A DNA stretch of 64,000 nucleotides, taken from NCBI GenBank assembly GCA_004123355.1, contig SCHM01000008.1, forward strand, positions 1,111,501 through 1,175,500, given 5' to 3'. A program made the position numbers and the translations under genes. How positions within the stretch are numbered: position 1 is the first letter of the stretch; each line of letters starts with the position of its first letter. Below the pieces are notes generated by a model, which had not been told where the DNA came from, ran no database searches, and was given only the letters and a program-made list of their open reading frames with translations. Source of the stretch: Amphirosellinia nigrospora (lineage: Eukaryota > Ascomycota > Sordariomycetes > Xylariales > Xylariaceae). Positions 9,279-22,132 of the stretch are shown here, one piece after another.

Positions 9279-12200
9279 TCGGAGGAGTAGAGAGAGAGGG
9301 CGAAGCTTGGCCTACAGCTCGGGGTTACTCCACCGGCCACCCGGTGGCTTATAGGCCCGCTTTGTCGCAGCTTTAGCACAACTTCGAAACAACTCCTATA
9401 TCTATCACCAGAGTGATGACATCCCATTATAACTGCGTGTCTTATTTCTATCGCCAGTAGAAGGGCCCAGTGCATAACCACAGAGTTTCCAAGTTTGTAG
9501 TCCATATAACCACCGAGTACTATCAACATATAAAATTTTTAAGACAGAGAGGGCATATCTAGCGAGGTTGTTGCAGACCAGATGAGTCAAACTAGCGTTG
9601 CCAGCTTTATTATCCGGCTCACACTCATGGGGTAAAAGAAAACAATATCTGCGATTATGCTTCCCTCAAACTTACTTCATCGGAGCACCGGTTAGTGTAG
9701 GGCATAGATGGCTTGCTCATTTAAGATGATATGCGAGGTGGTCTTAAGGAAAAAATATCCGGACTACTCAAAGTGAGAAAGGAAATTTATCTAGGATTAT
9801 GTACCCCTTCGACGTCTCCTTGTGCAATTGACATAGACGAAGAGACTCCATGAATATAGTCATATAGTCACATAGAGTCCACGGAGATGGCTTCACTCGC
9901 TCTCCGTGCAATAACATATGTCTATACCCTAGCCGTACGAGGTCTCTGGCAATAAGTAATATTAATTAAGGTGTAAGAAATGATATGGAACGTTACTACG
10001 TCTTTACTCGCGCCATAAAATTTAAATGACACGAGCCGTCGTTATTCATTACGGTCAATTATTGTATACGAACCAAGAAAAGATATTACGCTAGTTAATA
10101 CGGACAAAATGCGCCCGAGCATCTGGGTTGGTAATTGTTGCCAAAAATGGAAATAGAGGACTTTTGAAATTCACCAACTGCCCAGGTGCGCCGCGTGATT
10201 TCTGACACAACCCTTGTTTAGACTTATTATTGAATTGCGTACGTAAATAGGTGCATTGATGACATCAGAAACATATCCTTAAACTGGACTCTCACGCGTG
10301 ACATGCTTGAATGGCACGTTTTCGAGTTCGCGTTCTTGCTTGTCAAATTGGCTCGTCGAGACAATTGGCCAATGAGGGAAGATCTCCAATCTGGACCTTT
10401 TGTATATTTGACCAGTGAAGTTTTCTGGTACTTTCAAGGCAATGCTTGATTTTTATTTCCATTTTCTATCTCGAACTTGATTTCTTCTTAGCAGCCAAAC
10501 CCTTATTTTCTCGCCCAACAGTTAACTGGTATTACAGCCGCCCTGCCTGTGACCAAAGACCAACTATATAGCATATAATATCTCTTTCTCTCCCCTTCCC
10601 CGCCTTGCCCTTTTTCCTTATCATTTACTACAGGTTATAGTTAGAGAAAAGTAAGTATACCATATACAATTAGAGAAAAGGATTTCACTTCTGGTATATC
10701 TAATCCTTTTACTCCACACTTGTATATACGTGGCTACGCGAAGGTTTCAAAATCTACCTCTATGAATGTAATCTAGCTATACAAAATAGCCCTTTGTCTG
10801 CAATGACTTCGTGATAGGTAGTGTTATTAAAACGCTGCTCAAAATGATCTGATATTTGAGGCGGATATTAGTACTACACGTTACGCCGTCTCGTAATAGG
10901 TGAGCGAGAAACCCCGATTTCGCCTGTATTGTATAGCCGACCTACCATGTATAGCATGGAGCCTGGTTAAACCAATAATGATGTCATAATAAATGGGCTG
11001 AACAATATAAGATAGATACTTGGTCAATGATATCATACATGCCCAGCGAGAAATCCATCTGCTACTTTAGGAAGGTGGAGGAAAGACGAAATGAAAAATA
11101 GGATCGTCGTCTCAGGGTCGACTAGAAAGGACAAATGTGGCGCCTTGCATAGATGGCCATTCGCGTCAAGCCAAGGGTGATTGGGAGCAATATTAAAAGA
11201 TACTATATCTGCTTAATAATAATCATTGTCATGATGTTGTTGCACGAAGCCCTAGATCTACCCTCGTAGAGGCTATCTGACTATATACAGGAGTCTCTTT
11301 GTTTGTGTGTGCCTCGCGACAGCTATAGCTAGATATAAACTATTACTCTTGTTCTAGGAAGGTTTATGCTAAGGGGCCTATGGTACCCTTGTCGAGCGAG
11401 TTTTATTCATTCACAAAATATATACTGCTTCGGCTATAAGGTATGACGTGTTACATGTAACATCGCAACAAATATACCATATTGTCACAATATATATTAT
11501 ACAAACGACGTGTAAAATTAACTGGATTTTCAATATATCGTGTCTGCCGTTATAGGCCCCGGAAATACTGGATAATTCTGACTACTTCTTTGGTTAGGTA
11601 ATAATAATGGTATAGAAGGGTGTAGTAGTTTTCCTCTTTTGACAGACTCAACTACTCTTCCTGAGGCAAGAGTTTTATGCTAGGTAGCTACACTATTACG
11701 CATCGCGTTATATATTTCTACTCTGCCGTAATGGATTGTTCAGTGACTCTAAGAACTCTTGTCCTGTCCGCATTCAAGTGTAGAGCTTTCACCGCGTGGA
11801 ATCAACTGACTTGAAATATACGAGACTCTTATTTTTCGAAGTCCTCCTAGCAATCTGTACTATCTAAGTGCATCATGGAACACCACAAGCAACAAAATAT
11901 ACTAGACGTCGTGGACTAGGAGTGGCGATCTAGGTCAAGATATGGAAAAACGACGCCACGATTAACCCCGTACCTAGCGGTATTAAAACCAATAAAACCT
12001 ATCTAAGGGCCCTAGTTCACGTAAAAAGAGAAGCAATATATCTGCAAGACCTCGGCGGGCTATGAGTGAAAAGCCTGCCGTCGGAAAGCGAGGCTGCATA
12101 AGTAGCCCGCATGGCACTTTTATGTCCCTAGCCGTATTCTCATCCCTTTCTGCCATCTTGAACGATCATGTGCGGACGACAAGTTTTCCAAGATGTGGGT

Positions 12201-15200
12201 GCCGTTAGGCATGATGAAGGCTGGGGAATTGATACCTTGGGACGTCCTCAAATTTTACTCTCGCATACCGAGAAAGAGCTAGAGAACGATAAGGTATAGT
12301 TTATCAAGTTTGGGTTTTCAGCGTGGCTGTTGAGATAGTCCGAAAGAGGTTACGGGGCGCGCTTAGGAGTCCGGGGTAGAGGTACGGCATACTACAACGG
12401 AGAGAATTTCATGCTGAGGTATCGTATAGTCAACCTGTCATCTAATTTATTTGCGTATCTGCGTCATTTGGCGGAATTATCTCCGTAGGGGGGGGGGGGA
12501 ACCGCTCTCAACGATATTAGAAAATCAAGGCGGCTTATTTCACATCCACTCTTGGGAATTTTTGCGCCTTAGGAAGATATTCGGGGGCATAGCAGACCGC
12601 CTCCATGTTGTTCTCAAGCTGTCGAAGCAACTGTGGATTTCCAATCAAGACGTCAATCTTTGTGTACCATGGACACGATGTCGATGTTGTGGGTAACAGG
12701 TGCTCACTCCCAAACTACTCGTCAGCTAGATCATGAAGTCTCCGAGCTTATAGCATGTGCACGAAGGGAGAGGAATAACGGCCTATGTGAGCTATGAGAA
12801 TGTGTGTGGTTCCAAGAGACAGAGACAGAAACGATGATTTTTTCGTGGCTAGAGAGGTAAAATTGGCCGACAATAAAGGCCATCAATAGGTTAACGCCGA
12901 ATTGGAGAAAGCTGCTGCCGTCATAAACCCCGAGAAGGAGGTCTGGTTCAATATCCGTCGTTCTGCACCCACTATCGGTCGATTGTGTACAAACCAGGTA
13001 AGATGTCTTCGCTCCTCCTTTATGGTACCTTAGGGTTTCCGACGTGGGGGCTAGACTGCCGGCGTCAAAGCCACACTACGAACCGACTAAACTTTGAGGG
13101 CCCGATTCCAAATAAAACCTAGCTACTGAGTGTACAAAATTGGTGATATGTCGTTGTTGACAACTGGTATGGTAACAGGGTTTCTGGAGTTTGGCGTATT
13201 TCTTGCTAAATGTACTATAAAAGACTCGATTGGTCGTGGATCTGATGTGATACCGTAATTTCCCTCGCCGTCTAGGTCGAAAGCGGTAAAGATCTGCCCC
13301 TTCATGCTATTTTTGTAATGTACGTCGGTATTTTATTATATGAGATAAAATCCGCACTGGGATAGCCGTTGTGTAAGTATGTTTGCTCGTCGTGACCCGG
13401 GCAGTGATGACAAGTCGATCGTGTCACGCAAGCATCTTGTGCTTCCTCGCATAATTTCAATCCCACCTTTCAAAATCGATGCCTTGCATACATTGGAATA
13501 GAATGCATAATATGGCTCCATCATTTGTGCACGTCACAGGATTACAAGAACGCAAAAGGTTTTCGGCGTGGACCGAGTTGCCACATGACACTTTAACTAC
13601 CTATATATAGCATGAAATGCAATGGCTTCCCGCATATTGCAAAGACCTATATGTAGTCGATGAATGCTAGTTGCATTACTCACATGCAGTGAAAAACAAC
13701 CATGATGAGAAGACATCCAAACGGGGGTTATCAAGCGAGTGGTCTGGACTCGCTCTATTCTTAACATTGCCTCAGTTTTATTTTTACCGATAGAGATCAG
13801 CATATACATTTTACACTTCGGCCGTCCTACTGGTGGAGATGATGGTTAGAGCGGCAGCATCTGTCGGCTATGGTGCTACCATGACATTATGGACAGGTCA
13901 ATCACCCCTTAATGCGGGAAGCACAAATCATGAGGCTCAAATTGTAACGGTATTTCGCAGCACTAAGCCCTATTGCGATAAATTTAACGAGACGTAAGCC
14001 GAGCCCAAGGTGGGGTGTAGTAGTGTAGTAGTGCGTAGGAAGGCTACGGTATTCATCGCTACGGGAGACATTCGATTGGTTGCTTGGGTGCAAGGCATGA
14101 CACGAAGGAGTCGTTATGTCTGAAAACCCCACCCTCTTCTGAGTCTCCTCTTCCGAGTCTCCTCTTCTCGAGCTACTCGTGGGAACAATACCAGGCGAGC
14201 GAGAGCAACCATGTCGGCCATTCTCACCGTGTAGGGCGACCCACTCGCGCCGTGAGACGCCACGCCGGTTTGCTAGACCGGACACATATTTCCATACCCT
14301 ATCGTGCATACTTAATAGTAAACAGGGAATTCCTATCTGTACGCCAAATTTTGGTAAGGGCCTGGATTTGTTGACCAGGTACTGGCTGATGCATACTGGA
14401 TATATACTGGTTTACGTATTGCATCATATGGAACAATTACATATACATATATTTTAGGCCTTCAGCTTAGTATAAAATTGCGATCCTTCTATTAAGGCTA
14501 TAACTCGGTCGACTTGTTGTGGTGTGGTGTACACTAGTTTCCGAACCACAGCTACAAAACCCCAAACTTGTAAGAATGGGACCCAGCACGATGGGCCCAT
14601 GAGAGCTAGTCAGGAAGAGGCTAGTCGCGCTGCCACGTTACATACTGTAGAGAAAGCAGGTTAGCGTGCATTGCCTTCATTGCCTTCGTTTCCGCGTTAT
14701 AACCGACCAAACCCTTTGCTGGGTACCTTAGTTTAAGTAAGTATACCTGCCTGCCTCATGGAACAGGCTAATACCTAAAGTGGGTATGAGAGTATGAGAG
14801 TATGATACTCCGTATGTAGCGTTGAAATAAACAGTGTAAATGACAAGAGTCATTATGTCAAGCATCGGCACCTACATCTAAGATACCTACCTATGTATGT
14901 AGGTACCTACCTGCTGCTCTTTGGCTGTACATATACACCTGCCTTGAAATTAGATAAGCACCCGCACCTAGCACCCAGCACCTAGCGTAGACGGCATAGC
15001 GCGCACACGTCTCGTCTCGTCTCGTCTCGTCTCGTCTCTCGTCGCCTTGTCCGGCCTCTTGGCAAATCTAACGCTCTCGGAAGGCTGTGCCTGATTGGGA
15101 CAGTTTCGCTTACCGTGAGCCAATCATAAATTCTCCGGCTCGCTTCTCGATGCAACCTCGATCTTGACCCGGCTATCATAGTCAGCTTATACCCAACACT

Positions 15201-17179
15201 TACACATGCGCATACGATACACAATTTCACTGTCTCATTCCATCTTCCATCTTGGTGTGAAATGCATGACACACCCTGCCGATAGACCTACCCTTTTTAG
15301 CTTAAAACCGCTTAGTTAACCTGCAAGGCACCGTGTCTGCCAAAGTATCTTGCTGCCTTTCTGCTATACTAGGACGGCAGTACGAGATAGGTAGGTGGCG
15401 TACAACCTTGAAGCATCTAACTTACCTTAGAACCCTGGTACGGGTTCTTGGATTTTCAGGTACGGAACCACCTAATGTCTCTGCTGCTAGGGTCCCGGTC
15501 CCGACCCCGGAAAGAGGATTTGCTGGCATATTCGGGTGCTCGTAGATCATATGGACCCTGGGCCTTTTTGCTCATGGGGGACTCTCTCTCCCTCGTCGTC
15601 GGCTGTTCTCAAACCCAACTGCTACAGTATCCAAGTACAGTATCTACAGTATGTTGTGTTCATCTAACCTTAGGTACTCTTAAGCACATAATCTCTAGGC
15701 TCGTTCGACAGTTGTCATACTGCCACCCGCTGACCGACATGCTTGTTCTCGTGTGCTGCGTCACTCAACCTCGCTTCACCCGATCCAATGGCATCACCAT
15801 CACGATCGCATCGCCGCTCGTCCTTCCAAACGGGGATTGCCGTGTCAAGATCGAACTAACTCACACAACTGTAAGTCCCAACGACTTAGTCCAGGCTACA
15901 CAAATAACAAGGCGTCCGACCCACGGTTAGATGGCCAGCCCACCTTGGGAACGGCTGATGAACAGCCCTGAGCGAGGGTCGCTGGATGCTTTAGCTCTGC
16001 AATGGCGCGCCGCATCATTCCCGCCTACTGGTTCCACTGAAATTGGTTTCCAGAACTGTTCCTCAAGCGTCTTGGCAAGACCATAATTTATGCCATTGAT
16101 TGATTGATTGATTACCCATCTCACCGCAGCTAGGCTGGGCTGTGGCTCGTCAATCAGGAGCTGGGTTCGCTCGCTTCTGTGAATCGCGCCGTCCGGCCGG
16201 TTTGCCGTTCCCATGTTATCATGTCTGCCACCCAAACCCTTTGACGTATTGTTGCGCTGGAGCCTTCCCGATAACTCCCTTACTAAATGCTACTCGAACC
16301 CATCGCGGCTAAACCACTTAGCTCTCTCTCCATCTCACCTTCTCGCAAATAAGCGAGCGAATGTGTGTGCGTCGATGGAGTAGTTGTCGAAAATGCTTAG
16401 CCACCATAACACCCTGGGTTAGGAAGCCCGTGTTTGTTCCGCCAGCCAGTCTCTGGTCGTCACGTCGTCGAGTCTTATTCGTCGAACAAGCGACTCTGTG
16501 ACCGCCTTTGCCCTATGTTGAGAGATCCAAATTTACCAAACCCAGCAGCAAACCTCTTTAAACTGACCTGTGGTGATATGTGATCTGGCGATTTTTGTTT
16601 GTCTTTCGATTCTCGCTAGTCACCCAGTCTACCTGGTTGTCTATGTATTAGGCGTTTTAGTGTTAACTGCCGTTCTAAATGAATGCAGTGACTGGCCGGG
16701 AACATTTAGAACACCGTCACTTGTTAATCCTACGCCCGTTCCCGTATTCGGCTTTATCGACGAAATACCTCAAGCAAACCTGACAACCTGGCGCGTATTG
16801 TCATATCTGCTATTTCTAGACGATCCTCTCGTTAATTTTTTAAGGGTTTGGGCCTCATTGATCGGCACAACGTAACTCCTTGTCATTGCAACAAAAGGGG
16901 GCAAACCTGCCAACCCTGATCTCTCCCCAAGCTAACGGTCTGGTCAACCGAATCTCACTCATTGCGGAGCTTACGTTCCATTCTCCGCCTATATCATAAA
17001 ACGACGTGAGCAGTCATGCAAATCATGGGGCCAAGTTTAAGGACAAAACCGGCAACTCCTACAGATCCCTGTGGTATCAACGCAACCCCCCATTTTGCTT
17101 TCTTGTCTTTCCATACCGCCCAGCCTACTAGCACCATCTCCAAGAAGCCTCAGTCAAAAGGGACTGCAGCCGGCGTACC
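9279..17179. other. 8-kb gene-poor stretch with decayed sequence
   Basis: No gene could be supported here. The sequence is moderately AT-rich, stop-dense on both strands and much less open than the neighbouring genes. Small open relics occur: about 12360-12480 (frame containing GTAYYNGENFMLRYRIVN), 12840-13030 (frame containing NAELEKAAAVINPEKEVWFN) and a minus-strand frame at 12560-12670 (IDVLIGNPQLLRQLENNMEA), none assignable. Simple repeats include a run of 12 G at about 12488-12499 and (CTCGT)n at 15010-15045. The part after about 15.3 kb is pyrimidine-rich and could be long 5' flank of the gene at 17180. Probably a degenerated insertion or old pseudogenes. Confidence 0.4.
15010..15045. 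repeat. (CTCGT)n pentanucleotide microsatellite
   Basis: Six or so tandem CTCGT units followed by CTCTCGTCG. A simple repeat in non-coding sequence, likely length-polymorphic. Confidence 0.8.
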
Positions 17180-18693
17180 ATGTCCCACAAGACGGCTCCG
17201 AATACCTACTCACAGTACATCCCTCGTTACACAAACGATTTGTTCGTCCTCTGTCACACCGATGACGCGACCTCGTCCGTCCGATTCAATTCGGGCCATC
17301 ATAGAGAGTGTTATACCCAATAAACAGTAGAAGCTATATCTATCGTCCCGACGAAGCGACTTCTGAGAACCTTCAAGGTCCAGCTCGCCGACGAGAGGGC
17401 CTTGTTATTGAACTTGCCACCGCCGCCTTCGAGGTTGCTTCGCTCTGAGCAATGGCTACTACAATCGGAAGCAGCCGTAGTTGGGTGGTTGCTAGAAGAT
17501 GTCTGTCGACAAAACAAGGACACCCCATGTTTCGACGAAAAGAGTGCTGGGGAACGTTCCCACGGGGAGAGTTCACCGAGAAGGTGGACTTGTCCTGCTG
17601 CGAGCGCCTTACCCACCCATGGGGAACAACTGGTTGATTTCCTGCCGAATCTAATCACACATTCCTCAACCTCATCAGAGACTGGGCCCGCTTTTAGTCT
17701 GTTGAAACCAACGCTTGGTGATCCTATATCTAGTCTCGGAGAACCCTTGACTCTGGAGGAACGCAAATCCGTCAACTTCCAAAAGGGTCGCTTGATGTGG
17801 CGCATCGCTAACGTCACATCACCCAATGGGAAATTCGGGCCACCAGTAACGGTGCTCGGGCAATCTCCCACTCCAAATACCCAGAGAACAACCCGGGACA
17901 CTAAGTTGGACTTCGACGGTGCGGACAGCTGGAGGACAACATTCCACTTACTTCTCGAAGGCATTCTTAGAGATGGTGAAGACCTGGCAGTAACGATGAG
18001 TTATGAGTTAGTTAGGGCGACCTTTCACAAATTCGGCCACTTATTAGATGCCATCACAACGCCCCGGTTAGTAGTATGTGACGCCGATGGAGACGATGTC
18101 GTGCTCGTCTCGAGGCGGAATGGTGCAGTCAGAGCACAAGGAGAAGCCAAATTACCAAAGCGAAGCCCGAGAGTTAAACCAGAGCCCGGTCACTCGCCCG
18201 GGGAAGACTTCACCGACGACGACTCGTCCGCTGTCAAAGTCACGGGGCTGCGAGACTGGAGCAACTGCATATTTGGCGACCCCCTATTCGCGACCGTTTT
18301 TTCGCACGCCGCCCCGAATTCGAGCAGGGGTTTCGGTGGCACCCGCACGACGAATCCGATGTGAGAAAACGGGAAGAAGGCGAGAGTAATAGCACTAGTG
18401 GCAACGACGACGACGAACACGAAATGGACGTTAACATTATAGAAGACCCAGACAACGCCCCGACGCGGATCCTACTCTATGAGTGCTACCACGCCACAGT
18501 ATCCATCGTGAGGCAATTCTATCGCTCCGACACCGACAGTAGCGCGCGCGAGATCGCCGCCCGCCGGCGTCTCGTGGCGGTCCTGGCTAAGCTCGAGCAT
18601 GCCGGTGTCAGCGAGCACGGGGGCAAGAGACCTAGGCGGTTGAGCCGCGATGATTGGCCCGTTAAGAGACCTCGGAGCGATACGCCGAAGTAG
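17180..18693 (+). CDS. Aminoglycoside-phosphotransferase-like (APH/protein-kinase-like fold) hypothetical protein
   Basis: Intronless fungal hypothetical of the kind usually annotated as APH-like. From ATG 17180 the frame reads MSHKTAPNTYSQYIPRYTND..., meets an in-frame TAA at 17321, then continues in the same frame with SIVPTKRLLRTFKVQLADE, LLRSEQWLLQSEAAVVGWLL, FHLLLEGILRDGEDLAV and TPRLVVCDADGDDVVLV, ending with GLRDWSNCIFGDPLFATVF. The last two blocks sit where APH enzymes have HxDxxxxN and the DWE..GDP motif; here the catalytic His/Asn are not evident, so activity is doubtful. A one-base loss near 18310 shifts the frame: EFEQGFRWHPHDESD and RILLYECYHATVSIVRQFYR complete the protein to 18693. 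The C-tail is basic (GGKRPRRLSR, VKRPRSDTPK), possibly a nuclear signal. Function unknown; the TAA may be a base error or a true lesion. Confidence 0.6.
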
Positions 18694-19150
18694 CGTGGCC
18701 TGACTTACCTACGCGCGGGAGAGAACTCTATGAAGAATTGGATTACATTATTTCGGAACACGGAAAGGCGGAGAAAGGGTACATCGATAGAGGTTATGGA
18801 GTTGTTACCATGTATATAATCATACCCGCAGGACACACGCCTCGACCTGGTGTATTTATTTGCCTAGACGGCCGGACTACAGCGGAACTTGTTCTTGGCC
18901 TAGCTCTGTTAGAGACGTTAGCTTACACGGGAGCCTATTTTAATAAACGGCGAAGAGTGGTAAAACTACGCAAATTGTATGATGACGTGTATGAGGTTCC
19001 TTGCCTATTAATCTGGATGTCACGCTTGGTAAAATGCCGGGGTAGAAAGTAACTGATGCCCAAAAAAGTGTGAGGTACTAAAACTCGTTTCGATTCTATC
19101 TCGTAACTATAATACTTCGCCATAAGTGATAGGTTTATCGACCGTTCTTA
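18694..19150. other. Convergent 3' flanks of the APH-like and COG6 genes
   Basis: A 105-codon frame at 18738-19052 (+) starts soon after the APH-like stop but shows no family resemblance and unusual composition; I treat it as chance. Otherwise AT-rich 3' flank sequence. Confidence 0.35.
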
Positions 19151-21470
19151 TCACGATAATAGCACGATGACTTCACCGATCGTCCTCGGGAAAAAGCCCT
19201 CAGCTCGGCTCCTCGCCCATGTCACCTTCCTTTCCATCCCCACCCTGCTGCTCCGTAACGCGTCAGCGAGCATGAGCAGTTCCTCAATATGCCCAAATCC
19301 TTTGTAGAATCGTTTGGCAGCCTCATCGGTGACGGCGCGGGCGAGCCGCGCGTCTTGGAGATGCTTGAGATTCTCTAGGGCGTCCATAATGGCCGACGGC
19401 AGGAAGTCGTCGAGACCCTGGCTTGCGGTCACGAGGGCTCTGGCTGTGTCGAGTCCAGGGCAGCGACCTTCTCGACGTCCGCTTTGGATTCGGCGCGTAG
19501 CGGGCTTAGGGCCGAGAGCAAAGGTGCGAGAGAAGACTCTGAGACGAGGAAGTTGTATTGCGACTCGGCGAGTTTGGAGGCGTGCTCCGAAGCCACAGCG
19601 CGCAGCCGCGCTAGACGGTTTGAGGTGAAGTGGGAGTATGGTTGGAGCGTGGTTTGTGCGGCGAGGAGGCAGTTGAGGAAGAAGATAGAGTTGCGAGGCG
19701 CGGGGATCCTGCCTGCCATGTTCTCGCAGCCTGCTAGGAACGGGTCGAAGGATTCGGCGAGGATGGGCTGGAATTTGTGTCATACTCGTCATCGTCGTCG
19801 TCTTCCTCGTCTGATTCCTCGCCTTTATCACGCTTGGACGTAGATGAGGCTAGAGAAGTCTCGTATGTCTGCATGATGGCTGACAGCTGCTTGAGCGCGT
19901 CCTGCAGGAAGTCCGGTGGCGCGAGGTCTGTGGGAGTATGCTGGAATTCGCCCTGTAGCGTGGCGATACGGTCCGCATGAGCGAGCGGAACTGACGCAGC
20001 GCCTCGGATTCGAGGCTGGTCATCGACTGCAGTAGGACGGAGTCCGTATTCTCGCCGCCAAGAACCGCGAGAAAGTGAACTTATAAAATCCAAGTAAATT
20101 CGCGAGCTTGTATGCGAGGATCGTCTCCTCGTTGGCTTGTATCACTTGCTCGATGCGCTGGCGCAGGATGCGAGCCGCGCCTGACACGTCTCGGTCGACG
20201 AGCTCGTTAAGCGCCTTCACGGCGTCGAACTCAGGCGGGCCCTCGTCGCCTTCGTCAGCCATGAGACGCCAGAGCTCGTTCTCTCGCCCCTCCTGCATGC
20301 CCTTGGCGATCTCGTTAGCATCGGAGATGAAGAGGGCCTCGAGGGCCTCGCGCTCGCTGACTGCTAGCGGAGTGGGCCCACGCGAGCATGTCGCCGACGT
20401 AGCGCAAGGGATCGTGCGCTGCAAGCTCGATGGGCTTGATAGAGTGGTCTTTGGCGCTAGATCCCGACGTCCCCGTGAGCGCTAGATAAAATGAATCTGA
20501 GAGAACCTGCTCGCGAGCCTCGGCGAAGAAGTCTAAACAACTTTGGAAGAGGGAGGGTCGCTCGGCCAGGACTCGAAGCGCGCGACGAACGGAGGTATGG
20601 ATCTGTGGGTTTTCGAGGTTGAGAGTCTTGAATTCCTTCTGTATCCAGCGGTACAGCTTCTGGAAGGCGTGGTTTAAGTTCTTGGACGTCTGGTCCATGA
20701 TCTCGAGACCCAACGTCTGATTCTCGAAGCCAAGGAGGACCTCACAGTCCTTGCGTATCCGTTTTGCCTTGGCTAGCACTGCAAAAACGGGTCGTCCACG
20801 GGCTCCGAAGTCAGGGTGAGAGACGCGACTTCGTCGTCGGTGAGCACGAAGTGTTCCCGGAAAGCTTTTAGCAGCTGCTGCTTCGTTTCCACGTTATCTT
20901 TCTGCGTCATCAAGGAGGATGCCTCTTCTATCGTGGCCGCCGTCGCCTCGTGGGATACGGCGACATGGCTCTTCATCTCTCGGTAGCTCTTGTTCAGCTT
21001 GTCAACGGTAGCACCAATGCGTCGTAGTTGCTGCTCGCGGTTGCGTCAGTCCATGGCGGTAGGGACTATTAGATGCCCCCTATGAGACGCATAGCGGCGC
21101 CGACTCACATCTGCTACCCTACCGAACTCGGCGATGATCTGGCCATTGCTGTCGATGACTTCCTTCTGGACATCTAGACGGAGCTGTCTTCTCGTCTCGG
21201 CGCTGTTGCCTATGCCCCGTGCATCCAACAGCGCCAAAGCCTCACGAAACTCGGAGTCTGCGTATGAAGTTGAAAGCACCGAAGTGATTTTAGACGAGAT
21301 GGGGTTTGCCCTGCTGAATTGGCCCAGCCCAGGGGACAGCCCAGGGACAGACCAGGCGATGAGGGGCCGGGCGATGTAGCATCACGGGCCGGGAGCTGGA
21401 GAAGCCCTGGACCATTCATTGTGGTGTGCCCATGGCAGGATGAAGTCGACGAGTTTCTGTCGAGATCCAT
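19151..21470 (-). CDS. COG6: Conserved oligomeric Golgi complex subunit 6
   Basis: Subunit of lobe B of the COG tether that captures intra-Golgi retrograde vesicles; peripheral Golgi protein. Family blocks in order: [40 protein letters not shown], intron at about 21035-21105 (GRVAD|QLRRIG), [134 protein letters not shown] and, at the C-terminus, [13 protein letters not shown] and [13 protein letters not shown]. Coiled-coil character is clear in the N-half. Around six single-base losses split it (near 21310, 20780, 20370, 20065, 19985, 19735 and 19445), each mended by one base. Start chosen at ATG 21470 giving an N-tail [11 protein letters not shown] of the usual low-complexity type. Divergent from ATG9. 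Confidence 0.85.
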
Positions 21471-22132
21471 CTCATATAGCCAACCCTCATTCTGGCCGAG
21501 TTCATGGTAGGTATCAAGTCTAAGTACAACCTTATAGTACCACCAACTGCTGGCAACTGCCGGGCTCTACATATCACTTGGAAGGAAGTACCTACCCTAG
21601 GTACCTCTTAAGTACATGTGCCCCACTTTTCACGGACGTGATCCAGATGGATGACTTCACCATGAACACGGGTTCCGATACCGATAAGGTGCCGGCGCGT
21701 ACCTCCAGCTGCCTCTACTTGTAAGTACCTACAGTCGGTACATCCGCATGACAGACAGGTTGTCAAGGTTCAGGTGATCAACCTAGATTCATAGTTGGTT
21801 TTCTATAGTTTGTGTTCATTACGTCCTCGCCTCGCAGAGTGTTACGTTTCTTGTATTCGCATCAGAAGTAGTAAAGACATACACGGCTTAGACAGGGCCA
21901 GTCCACATCATCCACTCACTCACTCACTCATTCATTCATTGTATAATATCACGGCTTCATCCAACCTGGTGCTGAATTGTCCAAAGGGACACGGTACTCT
22001 TTGCCGCTGTTGCTTCGCTAGCTAGTCATGCTCACGAATACACGCTGATCGTGGCACTACTGCGAAGCACGAAGCACGAAGCACGAAGCACGACTTCAGG
22101 ACGCTGTCGGACGCCGCGACCCGCTCGTTAAC
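21471..22132. promoter_or_regulatory. Divergent promoter region of COG6 and ATG9
   Basis: Contains TACCTA-type motifs (AAGTACCTACCCTAGGTACC at about 21588-21607, AGTACCTACAG at about 21724), a CACTCACTCACTCATTCATT tract at about 21915-21940, and a (GAAGCAC)n direct repeat at 22063-22093 just before the ATG9 start. No gene seen. Confidence 0.45.
22063..22093 (+). repeat. (GAAGCAC)4 tandem repeat in the ATG9 5' flank
   Basis: Four consecutive GAAGCAC heptamers lie 40 bp before the ATG9 start codon, probably within the 5' UTR. Confidence 0.8.

Noticed and set aside
10136-10160. GTTGCCAAAAATGG as a reverse-strand introner fragment
   Set aside because: Only the GTTGCCAAAA core matches; no other introner block lies at the expected distance and it is not within a gene.
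13902-14309. 135-codon minus-strand open frame in the gene desert
   Set aside because: Composition is not protein-like (CTCTTC-repeat derived segment, scattered Cys/His) and it matches no family I know.
16570-16875. Hydrophobic 101-codon frame that could be a membrane protein
   Set aside because: It needs a GTG start, has no homology cue and sits in pyrimidine-rich upstream sequence.
18738-19052. 104-codon frame downstream of the APH-like gene
   Set aside because: No domain; lies in the 3' flank, and its codon content does not resemble the neighbouring genes.
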